From contig JADJWX010000007.1 in NCBI GenBank assembly GCA_016716135.1, positions 1-64,000 on the forward strand: 64,000 nucleotides of DNA, read 5' to 3'. The translations under genes were made by a program, and so were the position numbers. A model generated the notes under the pieces. It saw nothing but the letters and a program-made list of their open reading frames with translations, had not been told where the DNA came from and searched no databases. Below, piece by piece: positions 26,594 through 35,822 of the stretch (the stretch's first letter is position 1; every line of letters starts with the position of its first letter). The DNA is from Lewinellaceae bacterium (lineage in GTDB: Bacteria; Bacteroidota; Bacteroidia; Chitinophagales; Saprospiraceae).

Positions 26594-27085
26594 CTATGAT
26601 TCCTGTTCAACCGGAACATAGGATTTTAGCATGGCTTTTATTTGTGAAATCGCCAGGATAATTTTCGATTTATGCCGGTTGAGCAAGTCAATGGTTTGTT
26701 GCGGCATATCGCGATGCTGCCTGAGTACCGCGTCATAGTCTTCCACTGCCTGTTCTTCGCCGCGCAGGCATTCTTCCAGCATAGCCAAGGGATCATTATT
26801 GGTAATTTCTCCGCGCAAGTCGATCCAGACCCGGTGCAATTCACCCAGGGCAGTAGTGCCATCTTCGGGTGTACCGCCCAGCCGCCGTATTTCCATATCC
26901 AATTGATTGGAAAACATTTGGCGTTGTACGGAATAGTCGAGCATCCATTTGCTCAATTCGTTGAGATTAATATGATTGGAAGCTTCCACATAGCCTTTTT
27001 GGGCATCTCTGTTACGGGATAAAAGATCATTCAGCCCTTGTATCAAGGCTGCCGAATGATTTATTACTGCTTTTGAAACGTTCAT
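26594..27085 (-). CDS. PA2169-family four-helix-bundle protein (DUF2383)
   Basis: A 163-residue helical protein of the ferritin-like PA2169/DUF2383 family: LIQGLNDLLSRNRDAQKGYVEASNHINLNELSKWM, then QRQMFSNQLDMEIRRLGGTPEDGTTALGELHRVWIDLRGEITNNDPLAMLEECLRGEEQAVEDYD. Conserved Glu residues could bind metal, as in rubrerythrin relatives, but no activity is established for the family. First member of a minus-strand run with MscS (13-bp gap) and the membrane genes upstream. Confidence 0.88.
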   Translation of the reverse strand: MNVSKAVINHSAALIQGLNDLLSRNRDAQKGYVEASNHINLNELSKWMLDYSVQRQMFSNQLDMEIRRLGGTPEDGTTALGELHRVWIDLRGEITNNDPLAMLEECLRGEEQAVEDYDAVLRQHRDMPQQTIDLLNRHKSKIILAISQIKAMLKSYVPVEQES

Positions 27086-27098
27086 AACTGTATAAATT

Positions 27099-28010
27099 TT
27101 ATTGATTAAAATTAGAAATGGTTTTTGTCTTATTGGTTTCCATGTTGAGCGGGATCGTATTGTTTTTATAGGGTTTTACTTCTAAAATTTCTGCCGGCAG
27201 GTAGAAGCCTTCTTTTTCCAGTGCTTCTAATACATTTTCGATAACCGCATTTTTTACTTCCTTGCCGACAACCTTTTGATCAAATGTGTCGATCCAGAAG
27301 TACACGGTCATATTCAAGGTGCTGGCCGCCAGGTTGCTGATCATAATATTGGGCAATTTGTCGTTGGATTCCAACACGTTAGGGGTGTTCCGGACTGCCT
27401 TGAGGATAAGTTCCGCAGCCCGGCTGAAGTCGGCCCCATAGTCGAGTCCGATGGTAAATTCAAGGCGAAGGAATCCGTCGATGGTATAATTGATCACCGG
27501 GTTTTTCACCACCATAGCATTGGGAATATAGATGTCTTTTCCGTCGAGTGTTTTTATCTGGGTATCGCGCAAATTCAGCATCACCACATTCCCCTTATGG
27601 CTATTCAGTTCCACGATATCGCCTACCCGGAACGGCCGTTTGAATGCCAGGACCACTCCTGCCAGAAAATTTTCGCCGATATCCTTAAAGGCAAAGCCAA
27701 GAATGAAGGCGCCAACACCGGCCGTACTTAAAATACCAACTGCCATAGCGCCCAGGCCTACAATTTGCAGAAACATCATAACCGCCAGTATTATGACCGC
27801 CGTACCGATAAGCCGGGCAATAAACCGGGCCAGCAGCGGATCATCCATCCGACCGGTGAGCCGGCGTAATGAAAAACGGCGCAGGGTATTTGCTACGGCG
27901 ATCAAGGCCAGAAACACGAGCAGGCCTATCGCAAGTTTGGGCAGCAGTGCTACAAAGCCGTCGTAATATGCCTGACAGTTTTTCCACAGGTCATTCAAAA
28001 AGGTATCCAT
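27099..28010 (-). CDS. Small-conductance mechanosensitive channel, MscS family
   Basis: A 303-residue inner-membrane channel protein. Hydrophobic segments at about 23-45, 66-85 and 91-115 match TM1-TM3; the pore helix is Gly/Ala-rich (GLGAMAVGILSTAGVGAFILGFAFKDIG). The MscS beta domain follows (ENFLAGVVLAFKRPFRVGDIVELNSHKGNVVMLNLRDTQI...YIPNAMVVKNPVINY). These channels release solutes on hypo-osmotic shock. The neighbours (small membrane proteins, PA2169-like) suggest a shared role in envelope stress. Confidence 0.94.
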   Translation of the reverse strand: MDTFLNDLWKNCQAYYDGFVALLPKLAIGLLVFLALIAVANTLRRFSLRRLTGRMDDPLLARFIARLIGTAVIILAVMMFLQIVGLGAMAVGILSTAGVGAFILGFAFKDIGENFLAGVVLAFKRPFRVGDIVELNSHKGNVVMLNLRDTQIKTLDGKDIYIPNAMVVKNPVINYTIDGFLRLEFTIGLDYGADFSRAAELILKAVRNTPNVLESNDKLPNIMISNLAASTLNMTVYFWIDTFDQKVVGKEVKNAVIENVLEALEKEGFYLPAEILEVKPYKNNTIPLNMETNKTKTISNFNQ

Positions 28011-28083
28011 AAGTCAAAAAAGTTACAGGAGCAGCCACAATCGGTGGTCTCCATTGGAACAAATGAAAGCGGTGTTTCCCGGC

Positions 28084-28431
28084 TTATCCGGCGCGCTTTT
28101 CTTCCAGGCTGTTGTTGAAAAAATTGGCGATAGAAAGAATAATCGAGAGCGCGATGGCCCAAATCAGCCCGTTGACATTAAATCCGTCGAGCAGCCAGTC
28201 GGCCAGCAAAACCATGGCGCCGTTGATCACCAATAGGAAGAGGCCGAGTGTCAGGATTGTTATCGGGAGTGTGAGCAGGACCAGGACAGGGCGGATCAGA
28301 AAATTCACCACCGCCAGCAAAAGTGCAGCTACCACTGCCTCGCCGTATCCGGCAACCTGGATTCCGGAGAAAACAGCGGCGCAGGCATAAATGACGAGTC
28401 CATTGATCAGAAGGGCAATCAGAAAACGCAT
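28084..28431 (-). CDS. Phage-holin-family small membrane protein (YvlD-type)
   Basis: A 115-residue protein with four hydrophobic segments, matching the family named 'phage holin family' (PF04020, YvlD). It begins MRFLIALLINGLVIYACAAVFSGIQVAGYGEAVVAALLLAVVNFLIRPVLVLLTLP. In most bacteria these are chromosomal membrane proteins of unknown job, often linked to envelope stress, and there are no phage genes around. The name should not be read as evidence of a prophage. Confidence 0.85.
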   Translation of the reverse strand: MRFLIALLINGLVIYACAAVFSGIQVAGYGEAVVAALLLAVVNFLIRPVLVLLTLPITILTLGLFLLVINGAMVLLADWLLDGFNVNGLIWAIALSIILSIANFFNNSLEEKRAG

Positions 28432-28511
28432 AGGAACGGATTTAGGTGACCAAATAAGGCATTAAGATAGGATGAATGTTGCCTCGAATTTGAATAAAGC
28501 ACGATAATAAA

Positions 28512-28838
28512 CTATCCGGTTACCTCCGTACGATCCAAAATTTTCACGCCATCCATAAAGGTAATCAACGGCATATCCGCATAGGTGCCATAGGAAGAAA
28601 TGATAGTGCCTTTTTCCCCGTCGTCACATTGAATGGCAAAAACAACAGACATATCAGACGGGTTGCTTTTGCCTTCAAACCGGTGGTATTCCACAATGCG
28701 GAGTGCATGCGAACTATATGATTTGCCCGATTCCAGGCACTGCAGCGCCTTTCCTTCCAGTTTGAAACTGCTTTCAAAGCCCTTTTCTTTTAATTGATCA
28801 AGGACATCAATCAGGGTGATGTTTTTTGAATTTGTCAT
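28512..28838 (-). CDS. Small conserved hypothetical protein, 108 aa
   Basis: A small cytosolic protein (LIDVLDQLKEKGFESSFKLEG, then HALRIVEYHRFEGKSNPSDMSVVFAIQCDDGEKGTIISSYGTYADMP). Short relatives in Bacteroidota have been labelled 'phosphoribosylpyrophosphate synthetase', but nothing in the sequence resembles a PRPP synthetase; there is no PRPP loop. The gene lies in the run of stress/envelope genes. Function unknown. Confidence 0.75.
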   Translation of the reverse strand: MTNSKNITLIDVLDQLKEKGFESSFKLEGKALQCLESGKSYSSHALRIVEYHRFEGKSNPSDMSVVFAIQCDDGEKGTIISSYGTYADMPLITFMDGVKILDRTEVTG

Positions 28839-28875
28839 AGCGTCGCGTCGGGTTTAGTATGAAAAAATAGATCGC

Positions 28876-29418
28876 CTAGCGCGTATCGGAGCGTCGTTTT
28901 CCCTTCAGATATTGGAGCCAGATAAAGGTGCCCACCAGACCAAATACCAGCACTTCAAAGAAAATAGCGCCGCTGGTTACCAAAAAGGTGCCGGGAGATT
29001 CGATAGCAAGATTGAATTTATTAAAGGCCCACTCCGGATTGAGCAGGCTAACGACGATGTTGATTGCAATGAGCGTGAGCCCACTGATAAATGTGGTAAG
29101 GACACCGAGCAAAATACCGTTTTGAAAAAAGGTTTTACCCGGGATCATTTGTCGGAAGCGGACAAGCCCCCAACCAAGAATGCCGACCAGAATCAAGTAT
29201 TTGAAAAACTTCAGCACAATAGTACCATCAAAGCCAAATACTTGAAGCGCCACTAAATATACGCCCATAAAAAAACCGGCAGATAGTCCGCCAAGAGTGG
29301 CCATGGGGTAAATACTGTTTCGGATTGGTCGGTAAACGGGGACTTTGGCCCTGGCATCAATGCCGGTCAACTCATTACCGGTACGCTGTTCTTCTATCTT
29401 TTCTTCTATGATCTTCAT
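28876..29418 (-). CDS. Four-TM membrane protein (DUF4199-like)
   Basis: A 180-residue protein with an N-terminal charged cytosolic stretch (KIIEEKIEEQRTGNELTGIDARAKV) and four hydrophobic helices (GGLSAGFFMGVYLVALQVFG; FKYLILVGILGWGLV; ILLGVLTTFISGLTLIAINIVVSLL; FLVTSGAIFFEVLVFGLVGTFIWL). The spacing resembles DUF4199 proteins, common in Bacteroidota. Ends in a basic tail. No function known. Confidence 0.75.
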   Translation of the reverse strand: MKIIEEKIEEQRTGNELTGIDARAKVPVYRPIRNSIYPMATLGGLSAGFFMGVYLVALQVFGFDGTIVLKFFKYLILVGILGWGLVRFRQMIPGKTFFQNGILLGVLTTFISGLTLIAINIVVSLLNPEWAFNKFNLAIESPGTFLVTSGAIFFEVLVFGLVGTFIWLQYLKGKRRSDTR

Positions 29419-29485
29419 GTTATTTCTGTATCAATTTTTATTATACTTGAAGTAAGGTGGTTTGCGAACGTGATGACGCCGGGCG

Positions 29486-29716
29486 TATTGTCGGCGTGAC
29501 TTCGAGTCTAATGTCGTCAACTTAAAGTATTTGGGTGGGTGAACACTTTTGACTTTTCAAATTAGACTTTTCAAATTTGACTTAAAAGGAACTTCCCGAA
29601 CTGATATTGCTCTTGAAGAAGTCAAAAGTTCAATTTGAAAAGTCAAATTTGAAAAGTGTCTACCTCCTCTGATTTCTTAAATTGACGACATTAGACTTCG
29701 AGTCACGCCGACAATA
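29486..29716. mobile_element. 187-bp foldback element, copy 2, in the centre of a palindrome
   Basis: Core 29508-29694, identical by eye to copy 1 across all 187 bases. Flanking 9-bp direct repeats ACTTCGAGT (29499-29507 and 29695-29703) are perfect. Outer arms 29486-29501 and 29701-29716 (TATTGTCGGCGTGACT and exact complement) make a 16-bp perfect hairpin with loop TCG in the reconstructed empty site. The arms are unrelated to those of copy 1 apart from the GTGACT end. The rest of the 397-bp gap holds a second repeat family (next entry). Confidence 0.9.
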
Positions 29717-29733
29717 GACGAACCGCCTCCGAT

Positions 29734-29763
29734 TTTTCGCAAACCACTTTCCACCGGGTATAG
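29734..29763. repeat. AGTGGTTTGCGAA repeat (solo arm)
   Basis: Minus-strand reading of 29734-29763 gives TATACCCGGTGGAAAGTGGTTTGCGAAAA-type sequence. A degenerate partner GGTGGTTTGCGAACG lies at 29456-29470, so the whole gap with its 187-bp element is nested inside this older inverted repeat. Related copies are at 40621-40721 and 42532-42560. Confidence 0.6.
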
Positions 29764-29815
29764 TTTGGCCGGATCGTATGAACCGGCTAAACAGCCTGAA
29801 AAACGCTTGCGTTGA

Positions 29816-30304
29816 TCAGGTCATTACCATTTCAACTTTCCGGACTGCCCAGGCGTCGAGCATCCACGATGATTTCTCCAGGTCGGAAAGGAACCCGCCA
29901 ATGAGGTCGATGGTCCCTTCGTCATTCGCCTTTCCGGCTGTCCGGATCACGTCGCGCATACAGTCAATCAGGATTTTATGGTTTTCAAGGACCGTCATAA
30001 CCATTTGGTGGTCGGTTTCGACATCGCGGCCCTCCTGCACTTTTGCGATTTTCAGGTAACTGGAAAGCAAACTCATCGGTTTGCCGTGCAGGGTCAGGAT
30101 ACGTTCGGCAATGGCGTCGATCTTGATCCGGGCATCGGTATACAGGGTTTCAAATTTTGAATGCAGATCAAAGAAATTTTCTCCTTGCACGTTCCAATGA
30201 AAATTGCGCAGGTTTTGATAATAAATCTGGTAATCAGCCAATAGTTGATTCAGGTTTTTTACCGTTGCGGCAAGTTCATTTTTATTTAATCCGTGGTAAT
30301 TCAT
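29816..30304 (-). CDS. dps: DNA-protecting ferritin-like protein Dps
   Basis: A 162-residue Dps, which forms dodecamers that oxidise and store iron and bind or protect DNA. The inter-subunit ferroxidase residues are visible with exact family spacing: His36, His48, Asp63, Glu67 (NFHWNVQGENFFDLHSKFE...DARIKIDAIAERI), matching His31/His43/Asp58/Glu62 of Listeria Dps. There is no long Lys-rich N-terminal tail, so DNA binding may be weak. Downstream and upstream genes are stress related. A plausible promoter precedes it. Confidence 0.95.
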   Translation of the reverse strand: MNYHGLNKNELAATVKNLNQLLADYQIYYQNLRNFHWNVQGENFFDLHSKFETLYTDARIKIDAIAERILTLHGKPMSLLSSYLKIAKVQEGRDVETDHQMVMTVLENHKILIDCMRDVIRTAGKANDEGTIDLIGGFLSDLEKSSWMLDAWAVRKVEMVMT

Positions 30305-30324
30305 GTTTGCAGTTTTTAACTATT

Positions 30325-30356
30325 CAATTATATTTTATCCTTGCGGCGTTTACAAA
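30325..30356 (-). promoter_or_regulatory. Candidate dps promoter (TTTG-N20-TATAATTG)
   Basis: On the minus strand TTTG (30356-30353) is followed after 20 bases by TATAATTG (30332-30325), one mismatch from TAnnTTTG, about 20 bases before the ATG. Confidence 0.45.
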
Positions 30357-30530
30357 ATCAATAGTATTCAATAGTATAATTAAATACCAAGATTGTAAAA
30401 AGCCATTTGAAGATATAACGGGCACCTCCTGCGTATGTTCAATTCGCCGGATTGTCAGGCGGAAACCCGGGAAGGGGTTTCGTACACATGAAATATAAGG
30501 GTGACGATAATAAACGGAAGTTTACCTGAC

Positions 30531-30570
30531 TAGAACCCTTCTCAAAACTACCTGCCGGGCTGAAATACTA
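30531..30570. repeat. Solo end of a TAGAACCC-type element, abutting the sigma-54 regulator stop codon
   Basis: TAGAACCCTTCTCAAAACTA followed by CCTGCCGGGC closely matches the left end of the 164-bp element at 35588 (TAGAACCCATCTCAAAACTA followed by CCTGTCGGGC). No matching right end was found. The fragment runs up to the TAG stop codon of the regulator gene on the minus strand. Confidence 0.65.
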
Positions 30571-32346
30571 TTTAGTATAGTCATACCGGCTGATACCCAA
30601 CTTTTGCATCCGGGAATAAAGCGTTTTATCGTGCATGCCCAGCAGGCTGGCAGCGCCGCCTTTACCGGTAATTTGGCCGTTTGAGCGGCGCAGCGCATCG
30701 AGAATATGCTCCCGTTGCATGGCATCCATTGTTTTGAACACGGTTTTCCCTCCGGACCTCGATTTTTTAAATTGGAAACCGGCGGCAAGCGATTTCCCGG
30801 GCGATAGAATGACAGCGCGTTCGATCAGGTTTTCCAATTCGCGTACATTTCCGGGAAACTCATACTCTTCCAGTATTTTTAGCACCGAGGGCGCGATCTC
30901 TTCGATATGCTTGCCCAGTTTTTTATTGTATTTTTCAATAAAATGCCGAACCAGCGGAACGATATCTTCCTTCCGCTCGCGCAGGGGAATATTGAAGATC
31001 GGAAACACATTCAGGCGATAGTACAGGTCTTCCCGGAATTTGCCGCGCCTGACCTGTTCTTCCAGGTTGCGGTTGGTGGCCGCGATCACCCGGACATCTA
31101 CGGTTTTCGGTTCGGTGCTTCCAAGCGGCTCAAAGGTCCCTTCCTGCAACACACGCAGGAGTTTTACCTGGAGGTCGAGCGGCAGTTCGCCGATCTCATC
31201 CAGGAAAATCGTGCCCCGGTGCGCCCGTTCAAACCGACCGGGTTTGCGTTGATATGCGCCGGTAAATGCGCCTTTTTCGTACCCAAACAGTTCACTCTCA
31301 ATCAGGTTTTCAGGCAAAGCACCACAATCTACTTTGATCATCGGCCGTTCGCTGCGACCGCTCAGCCGGTGGATGGCTTTGGCGATAAGTTCTTTCCCCG
31401 TTCCCGTTTCGCCCAAAATCAGCACCGTGGCGTTTGTATCGGCGACCTGGTGTATTTGCCGGAGCACATTTTTATAATTGGGGCTCTGGCTGATAATATT
31501 TGTGGGGCCCTGCTCGATCTGGATTTCTTCCTTTAACAGGATATTTTCTTCTTCCAATTGCCGGTGCAGCGCCTCGATCTCATCCAGGCGGTTTTGTAAA
31601 ACCTGCTCCATTTTTTTCTTTTTTCGAAGGTCGGAAGCAAAAGCCAGGTTGTATTCCCGGCCTTTGTATTTCAGGTAATTCAAATGCAGCATAACGGGAA
31701 TCCATTCGCCGGATTTGGTTTTCCGGATCACTTCCAATTCGAGTGTGCCTTCTTGCTTTAGTTTGCGCCAACGATTTTCCCAGGCTGCCACGCTGAGTTC
31801 GGGCTCCAGATCGGCAAGTTGCATGTTTTGCAATTCACTGATCGAATACCCCAATTTTTCACAAAAGGCTTTATTGGCATAAATAAATCGTCCGTCGGGT
31901 TGCAGCCAATAAATCATTTGACTCGTATTGTCGATAGAATACTGCATAAGGCGCCGGTCTTCCGTTCTGGCCTCCATACCGGCAGGCTCTTCAGCAAGGA
32001 TACCCCAGGCCAACGGAGTTTCCCCGGATTGAACAGGCACCAACAAAATACGCAGAGCCAAACCGCCCACACCTGCGGGTGCCAAGGTGGCTTCCAGATA
32101 GTGACCTTGTTTTTCCTGCATACTTTTCCAACAGTTGCGCCATTCGAGCAGGTTTATTTGCGGCAGCAACTGGAAAACAGTTTTGGGTTCGAACTGCGCC
32201 TCGTGGTAGCCGGTTGCTCCGGCAAATTCGGCATTCAGGCCCTGAATATTGCCAGCTTCATCAATCCAGACCATACCATGCTGAATCAGTGCGGCGGCCT
32301 GATGCAGGTTGTCAAATTGGGTCTTGCGGAACGCTCGTTTAGCCAT
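30568..32346 (-). CDS. PAS-containing sigma-54-dependent transcriptional activator
   Basis: A 592-residue bacterial enhancer-binding protein. Order: PAS-like domain 1 (~15-120), PAS domain 2 (~133-240, [28 protein letters not shown]), a coiled coil (~243-280), then the AAA+ sigma-54 interaction domain with Walker A GETGTGKE (312-319), the sigma-54 contact loop GAFTGA (359-364) and Walker B FLDE (381-384). A Fis-type helix-turn-helix ends the protein. There is no receiver domain, so signals probably enter through the PAS domains. It sits in the middle of stress genes; no convincing -24/-12 promoter was found for any neighbour. The stop codon adjoins a mobile-element remnant. Confidence 0.93.
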   Translation of the reverse strand: MAKRAFRKTQFDNLHQAAALIQHGMVWIDEAGNIQGLNAEFAGATGYHEAQFEPKTVFQLLPQINLLEWRNCWKSMQEKQGHYLEATLAPAGVGGLALRILLVPVQSGETPLAWGILAEEPAGMEARTEDRRLMQYSIDNTSQMIYWLQPDGRFIYANKAFCEKLGYSISELQNMQLADLEPELSVAAWENRWRKLKQEGTLELEVIRKTKSGEWIPVMLHLNYLKYKGREYNLAFASDLRKKKKMEQVLQNRLDEIEALHRQLEEENILLKEEIQIEQGPTNIISQSPNYKNVLRQIHQVADTNATVLILGETGTGKELIAKAIHRLSGRSERPMIKVDCGALPENLIESELFGYEKGAFTGAYQRKPGRFERAHRGTIFLDEIGELPLDLQVKLLRVLQEGTFEPLGSTEPKTVDVRVIAATNRNLEEQVRRGKFREDLYYRLNVFPIFNIPLRERKEDIVPLVRHFIEKYNKKLGKHIEEIAPSVLKILEEYEFPGNVRELENLIERAVILSPGKSLAAGFQFKKSRSGGKTVFKTMDAMQREHILDALRRSNGQITGKGGAASLLGMHDKTLYSRMQKLGISRYDYTK

Positions 32347-32594
32347 GACAATCGGTTGATCCCGGATATTTTTATTTTGAATGAGTTGTAGGTAAAATTA
32401 AAAAATTCTGTCTCAAATTTCAGACATTTTCTTAAATATAAGACAAAAAAAGCAAGGCGAAATCTCGCATTCAACTCATTTAGTGGCACTTAGGCGCATG
32501 GCATGGTGTTTGAACTTACAGGAACAGCATATTCCAAAAACAACATCCGGTTTAAGTCCCGCCGGATTTTTCAAAAATCAGCCTGCACTAAAAT

Positions 32595-33119
32595 ATGACA
32601 GCACTCGAATTCAATCGCCAGTATAGTAACCTGAAAGGCCTGCTTTTTTCCTTTGCCCTGAAACTGACTTCCAACCGGGAGGATGCCAAAGACGTTTTTC
32701 AGGAAACCCTGTTGCGTGCATTTGCAAACAAGCACCGCTTTACGCTTGGAACGAATTTCAAGGCCTGGATTACGACTATCCTGCACAACTGCTTCATCAA
32801 CAATTATCGCCGCCAGCGCACCCGCAATAAGGTGGAACAACCCCTGGATCAAAACCTGGAGTTTGCCCTCAAAAAAGCCGTAATCAACGAAGGCCCCTCT
32901 CAACTTATGCTGGAAGAACTGGATCAGTTGTTCGAACAGCTGGATACCGTGCACCGGCTCCCGTTTGAACTGTTTTACACCGGCCATGAATACCGCGAAA
33001 TAGCCGACATGCTGGAGTTGCCTGTAGGCACAGTAAAAAGCCGCATTTTTTTTGCCCGGAAGAAATTAAAAGCAATGATTTTAAATCGATACGGCAATAC
33101 TGAATTCCGACGGGCCTGA
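32595..33119 (+). CDS. RNA polymerase ECF-type sigma factor
   Basis: A 174-residue sigma-70-family factor with only regions 2 and 4: KLTSNREDAKDVFQETLLRAFANKHRF...NFKAWITTILHNCFINNYRR (region 2, ~25-75) and LPFELFYTGHEYREIADMLELPVGTVKSRIFFARKKLK (region 4, ~120-160). No anti-sigma gene is adjacent, so control must come from elsewhere or be exerted at expression. It is 29 bp before the nitroreductase gene and probably co-transcribed with it. Confidence 0.93.
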   Translation: MTALEFNRQYSNLKGLLFSFALKLTSNREDAKDVFQETLLRAFANKHRFTLGTNFKAWITTILHNCFINNYRRQRTRNKVEQPLDQNLEFALKKAVINEGPSQLMLEELDQLFEQLDTVHRLPFELFYTGHEYREIADMLELPVGTVKSRIFFARKKLKAMILNRYGNTEFRRA

Positions 33120-33148
33120 TCCGTCATTTTTCATCACCAAATTCTATT

Positions 33149-33757
33149 ATGGAACAATACACTGCAATACAGGAAATAAAAACAGCTAATACAAAATACG
33201 ATTTGCACGAAAACATCCCGGCTCGTTGGAGTCCGCGCATGTTTTCTACAGAACCCCTCGGGCTCGAAGAGTTGAATGCCTTGTTCGAAGCCGCCCGTTG
33301 GGCTGCCAGCTCGAATAACGAGCAACCCTGGCGTTTTATTTATGCCTTCAAGGGTACGCCGGCCTATGAAAAAATGGTGCGTTGCTTAAGTGATTTCAAT
33401 AAAAAATGGGCGCGCAACGCGCCGGTGTTGCTGCTCACGGCAATCAAGGAAAAATTTGATTCCGGAAAATCAAACTACCATGCCCTGCACGACCTCGGCC
33501 TGGCCATGGGCAATATGACCCAAGAGGCGCAAAGCCGGAATATTGCCCTGCACCACATGGCCGGGGTCGACTGGCAAAAGGCGCAGGAAATATTTGGCGT
33601 GCCGGAAGATTATCATATCGCAACCGCCGTTGCCGTTGGTTTTTATGGTGGCGATGCGTCCGAATTGCCGGAGAACCTGGAAAAAATGGAACGCTCGCAC
33701 CGGAAACGCCTTGCGTTGGAAGATATCGTTTTCAAAGGTTCCTGGCCTGCCAGATAG
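33149..33757 (+). CDS. Nitroreductase-family flavoprotein
   Basis: A 202-residue FMN-dependent oxidoreductase of the nitroreductase fold. Typical N-terminal FMN contacts are RWSPRMFSTEPLGLEELNALFEAARWAASSNNEQPWRF, with later LGLAMGNMTQEAQSRNIALHHMAGVDWQKAQEIFGVPEDYHIATAVAVGFYG. The substrate is unknown; such proteins reduce quinones or nitro compounds. Follows the ECF sigma gene. The 297 bp after it, to 34054, show no gene, repeat or clear signal. Confidence 0.92.
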   Translation: MEQYTAIQEIKTANTKYDLHENIPARWSPRMFSTEPLGLEELNALFEAARWAASSNNEQPWRFIYAFKGTPAYEKMVRCLSDFNKKWARNAPVLLLTAIKEKFDSGKSNYHALHDLGLAMGNMTQEAQSRNIALHHMAGVDWQKAQEIFGVPEDYHIATAVAVGFYGGDASELPENLEKMERSHRKRLALEDIVFKGSWPAR

Positions 33758-34054
33758 ATCTACCCGATAGTGAACATCACCCTGCCAGGGCCGTTTTATA
33801 CATAAAGCCTCTCAAAAAAAGAACGGACAAATCCGGGTTGCCTATGCTGTCGTCCAGACAGATGCACGTCGCCAGCTTTTTTTTTAGCCTATGCAACCGG
33901 TTGGCTCCACGCCTGACAAGCCCTGTTCCAGGGGTGCACAAATCCGAACACATAAATTAAAGCATTCCGGGTAAACCGAAAAGCCGTGGTCATCATGGCG
34001 TATACCATCCCGCCCGGAAGTCAACATATTTTTTAATCAATACAAATTTTAAAA

Positions 34055-35572
34055 ATGAAGCATCTATCAATTTTCTTAAGATCCGTTGTATGCCTGGTAT
34101 TTTGTTGGTTGACCTTGTCGCCGCTGGCGGCCCAACAGAGCCCGGCTACCGATAAAAATATAACCAGCAAAGTGGAAACCGAATTAACCTGGCAAATGAA
34201 TGTTCCGGCCGATGATATTGATGTACAGACCAATGAAGGTATCGTCATGCTCGAAGGCCGCGTGGATAATTTATTGGCCAAGGAACGCGCCGCCAACGTA
34301 GCCGGCGCTATTCGAAATGTACGGGGTGTCGTCAACGAAATAAGCGTGATGCCGCCCTACGTCCCCAATGACAAGCTTGTTGCCGATATCACCCAGGCGC
34401 TGCTTGTCGACCCGGCTACCGATTCCTATGAAATACTGGTAAAAGCCAATATGGGAGACGTAACACTCAGCGGGACAGTGGAGTCATGGACCGAAAAAAA
34501 CCTGTCGGAATATGTCGCCAAAAGTGTGCGTGGTGTAAAAAGTATAAAAAATGATATCGACGTGCGCTCGGTCGCCGACCGGCCCGACAATGAAATCAAA
34601 ATGGATATCGAACAAGCCATCAGCAACGATATCCGGCTTTACCCGCGCACCGTAAACGTAAATGTGCGCAATGGCTACGTCACCCTGAGCGGAACCGTAG
34701 GCAGCTGGAATGACCTGCTGCTGGCGCGCAATCACTCGTGGGTTGCCGGCGTAGCGAATGTCGACTCAAAATTGCTCACAATCGATGCTTGGGCAGACAA
34801 TTCCAATCTCCGCAACAAACGGTTTGTGATGCGCACCGACAAAGAGATCCGCAGCGCCGTCAACGATGCCTTGCTCTACGACCCGCGCGTACTCTCGTTT
34901 AAACCCGATATTTCTGTCGATGAGGGGGTGGTAACTTTAAGCGGGACGGTATCCAGCCTGAGCGCCAAGCGGGCTGCCGGCTCCGATGCCCAAAATGTAG
35001 TGGGCGTTGTGCTGGTTAAAAACAATTTGAAAGTTCGCCCGGCGAACGTACCGGCAGACAGCACCCTGCGCACCCGCGTAGACGATGCCTTGCATCGCAG
35101 CGCCGAAGTGGATCATTTGGCTGTGAATGTGGCCGCCCGTAATGGTAAAATTTATCTGAATGGCCTTGTGGATAACTATTTTGAATTGTATCGCGCTGAA
35201 GCGATTGCCGCTAATGTCAAAGGGGTAAAGGAGGTAGTGAATAATATCGGTGTGACCTACAGTAAAGACTATGGTTTTTACTATCCGAACGGCATTTTTG
35301 ATCATTACTACCCAAGTCCGTTCACCCGGCCCGGCAGCTATTACAGTTATCCGCTTTCCGACGCACAAATCAAGGAAAACATCGAAGATGAGCTCTGGTG
35401 GTCGCCTTTTGTAAATGAATCGGACGTAACGGTGACCGTGCTCGGCAAAGTAGCCACGCTTACGGGCAGCATTGATTCCTGGAGAGAGCGAAATGCCGCT
35501 ATTGAAAATGCCTATGAAGGCGGCGCTTATTCAGTGATTGATAAAATGTTTATTGATTACGGCACCAATTAA
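34055..35572 (+). CDS. Exported protein with six BON domains
   Basis: A 505-residue protein with a signal peptide (MKHLSIFLRSVVCLVFCWLTLSPLAAQQ). Six BON domains (~65 residues each) are seen by repeated patterns of IxxxIxxALxxDP...VxVxxxxGxVxLxGxVxSxxxxxxAxxxAxxVxGVxxVxNxIxV, starting near 32, 102, 170, 246, 322 and 428. A Tyr-rich, Pro-containing linker (YYPNGIFDHYYPSPFTRPGSYYSYP) separates domains five and six. BON domains bind phospholipids, and single-BON OsmY is a periplasmic osmotic-stress protein; a role in envelope protection is inferred. Six in tandem is more than usual. Confidence 0.9.
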   Translation: MKHLSIFLRSVVCLVFCWLTLSPLAAQQSPATDKNITSKVETELTWQMNVPADDIDVQTNEGIVMLEGRVDNLLAKERAANVAGAIRNVRGVVNEISVMPPYVPNDKLVADITQALLVDPATDSYEILVKANMGDVTLSGTVESWTEKNLSEYVAKSVRGVKSIKNDIDVRSVADRPDNEIKMDIEQAISNDIRLYPRTVNVNVRNGYVTLSGTVGSWNDLLLARNHSWVAGVANVDSKLLTIDAWADNSNLRNKRFVMRTDKEIRSAVNDALLYDPRVLSFKPDISVDEGVVTLSGTVSSLSAKRAAGSDAQNVVGVVLVKNNLKVRPANVPADSTLRTRVDDALHRSAEVDHLAVNVAARNGKIYLNGLVDNYFELYRAEAIAANVKGVKEVVNNIGVTYSKDYGFYYPNGIFDHYYPSPFTRPGSYYSYPLSDAQIKENIEDELWWSPFVNESDVTVTVLGKVATLTGSIDSWRERNAAIENAYEGGAYSVIDKMFIDYGTN

Positions 35573-35587
35573 TCACATTTAGTTTAC

Positions 35588-35751
35588 TAGAACCCATCTC
35601 AAAACTACCTGTCGGGCCAAAATGGTGTCTATAAGTCGAATACTGCGTTAGTTTTTTCAACATAGAACACCGCTACGATTCAAAAAACTGCCTTGCCTTC
35701 GACTTCAATCCACTCATTTTGACTTCGACGCCAGTTTTGAGATGGGTTCTA
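35588..35751. mobile_element. 164-bp element with 19-bp terminal inverted repeats (TAGAACCC family)
   Basis: TAGAACCCATCTCAAAACT (35588-35606) and its exact complement (35733-35751) bound an AT/GC-mixed interior without an open reading frame. TA dinucleotides lie at both ends. It fills the gap between the BON gene and the small acetyltransferase. The same left end recurs alone at 30531-30570. Confidence 0.8.
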
Positions 35752-35822
35752 AAAAGTATAAGCCACACACGTCCAGACCGGTCGGTGTGGCTTATTTAAA
35801 TAAATAAAATAAAACCGCAATT

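Noticed and set aside
28084..28431. 'Phage holin' gene as evidence of a prophage
   Set aside because: The family is a chromosomal membrane protein family and no phage gene lies nearby.
28512..28838. Annotation as phosphoribosylpyrophosphate synthetase
   Set aside because: The protein is far too short and lacks the PRPP-binding loop; that label on similar proteins appears to be a carried-over misnomer.
32484..32500. Possible sigma-54 promoter (TGGCACTTAGGCGCA) upstream of the ECF sigma gene
   Set aside because: The spacing between the GG and GC elements is one base short of the required -24/-12 arrangement.
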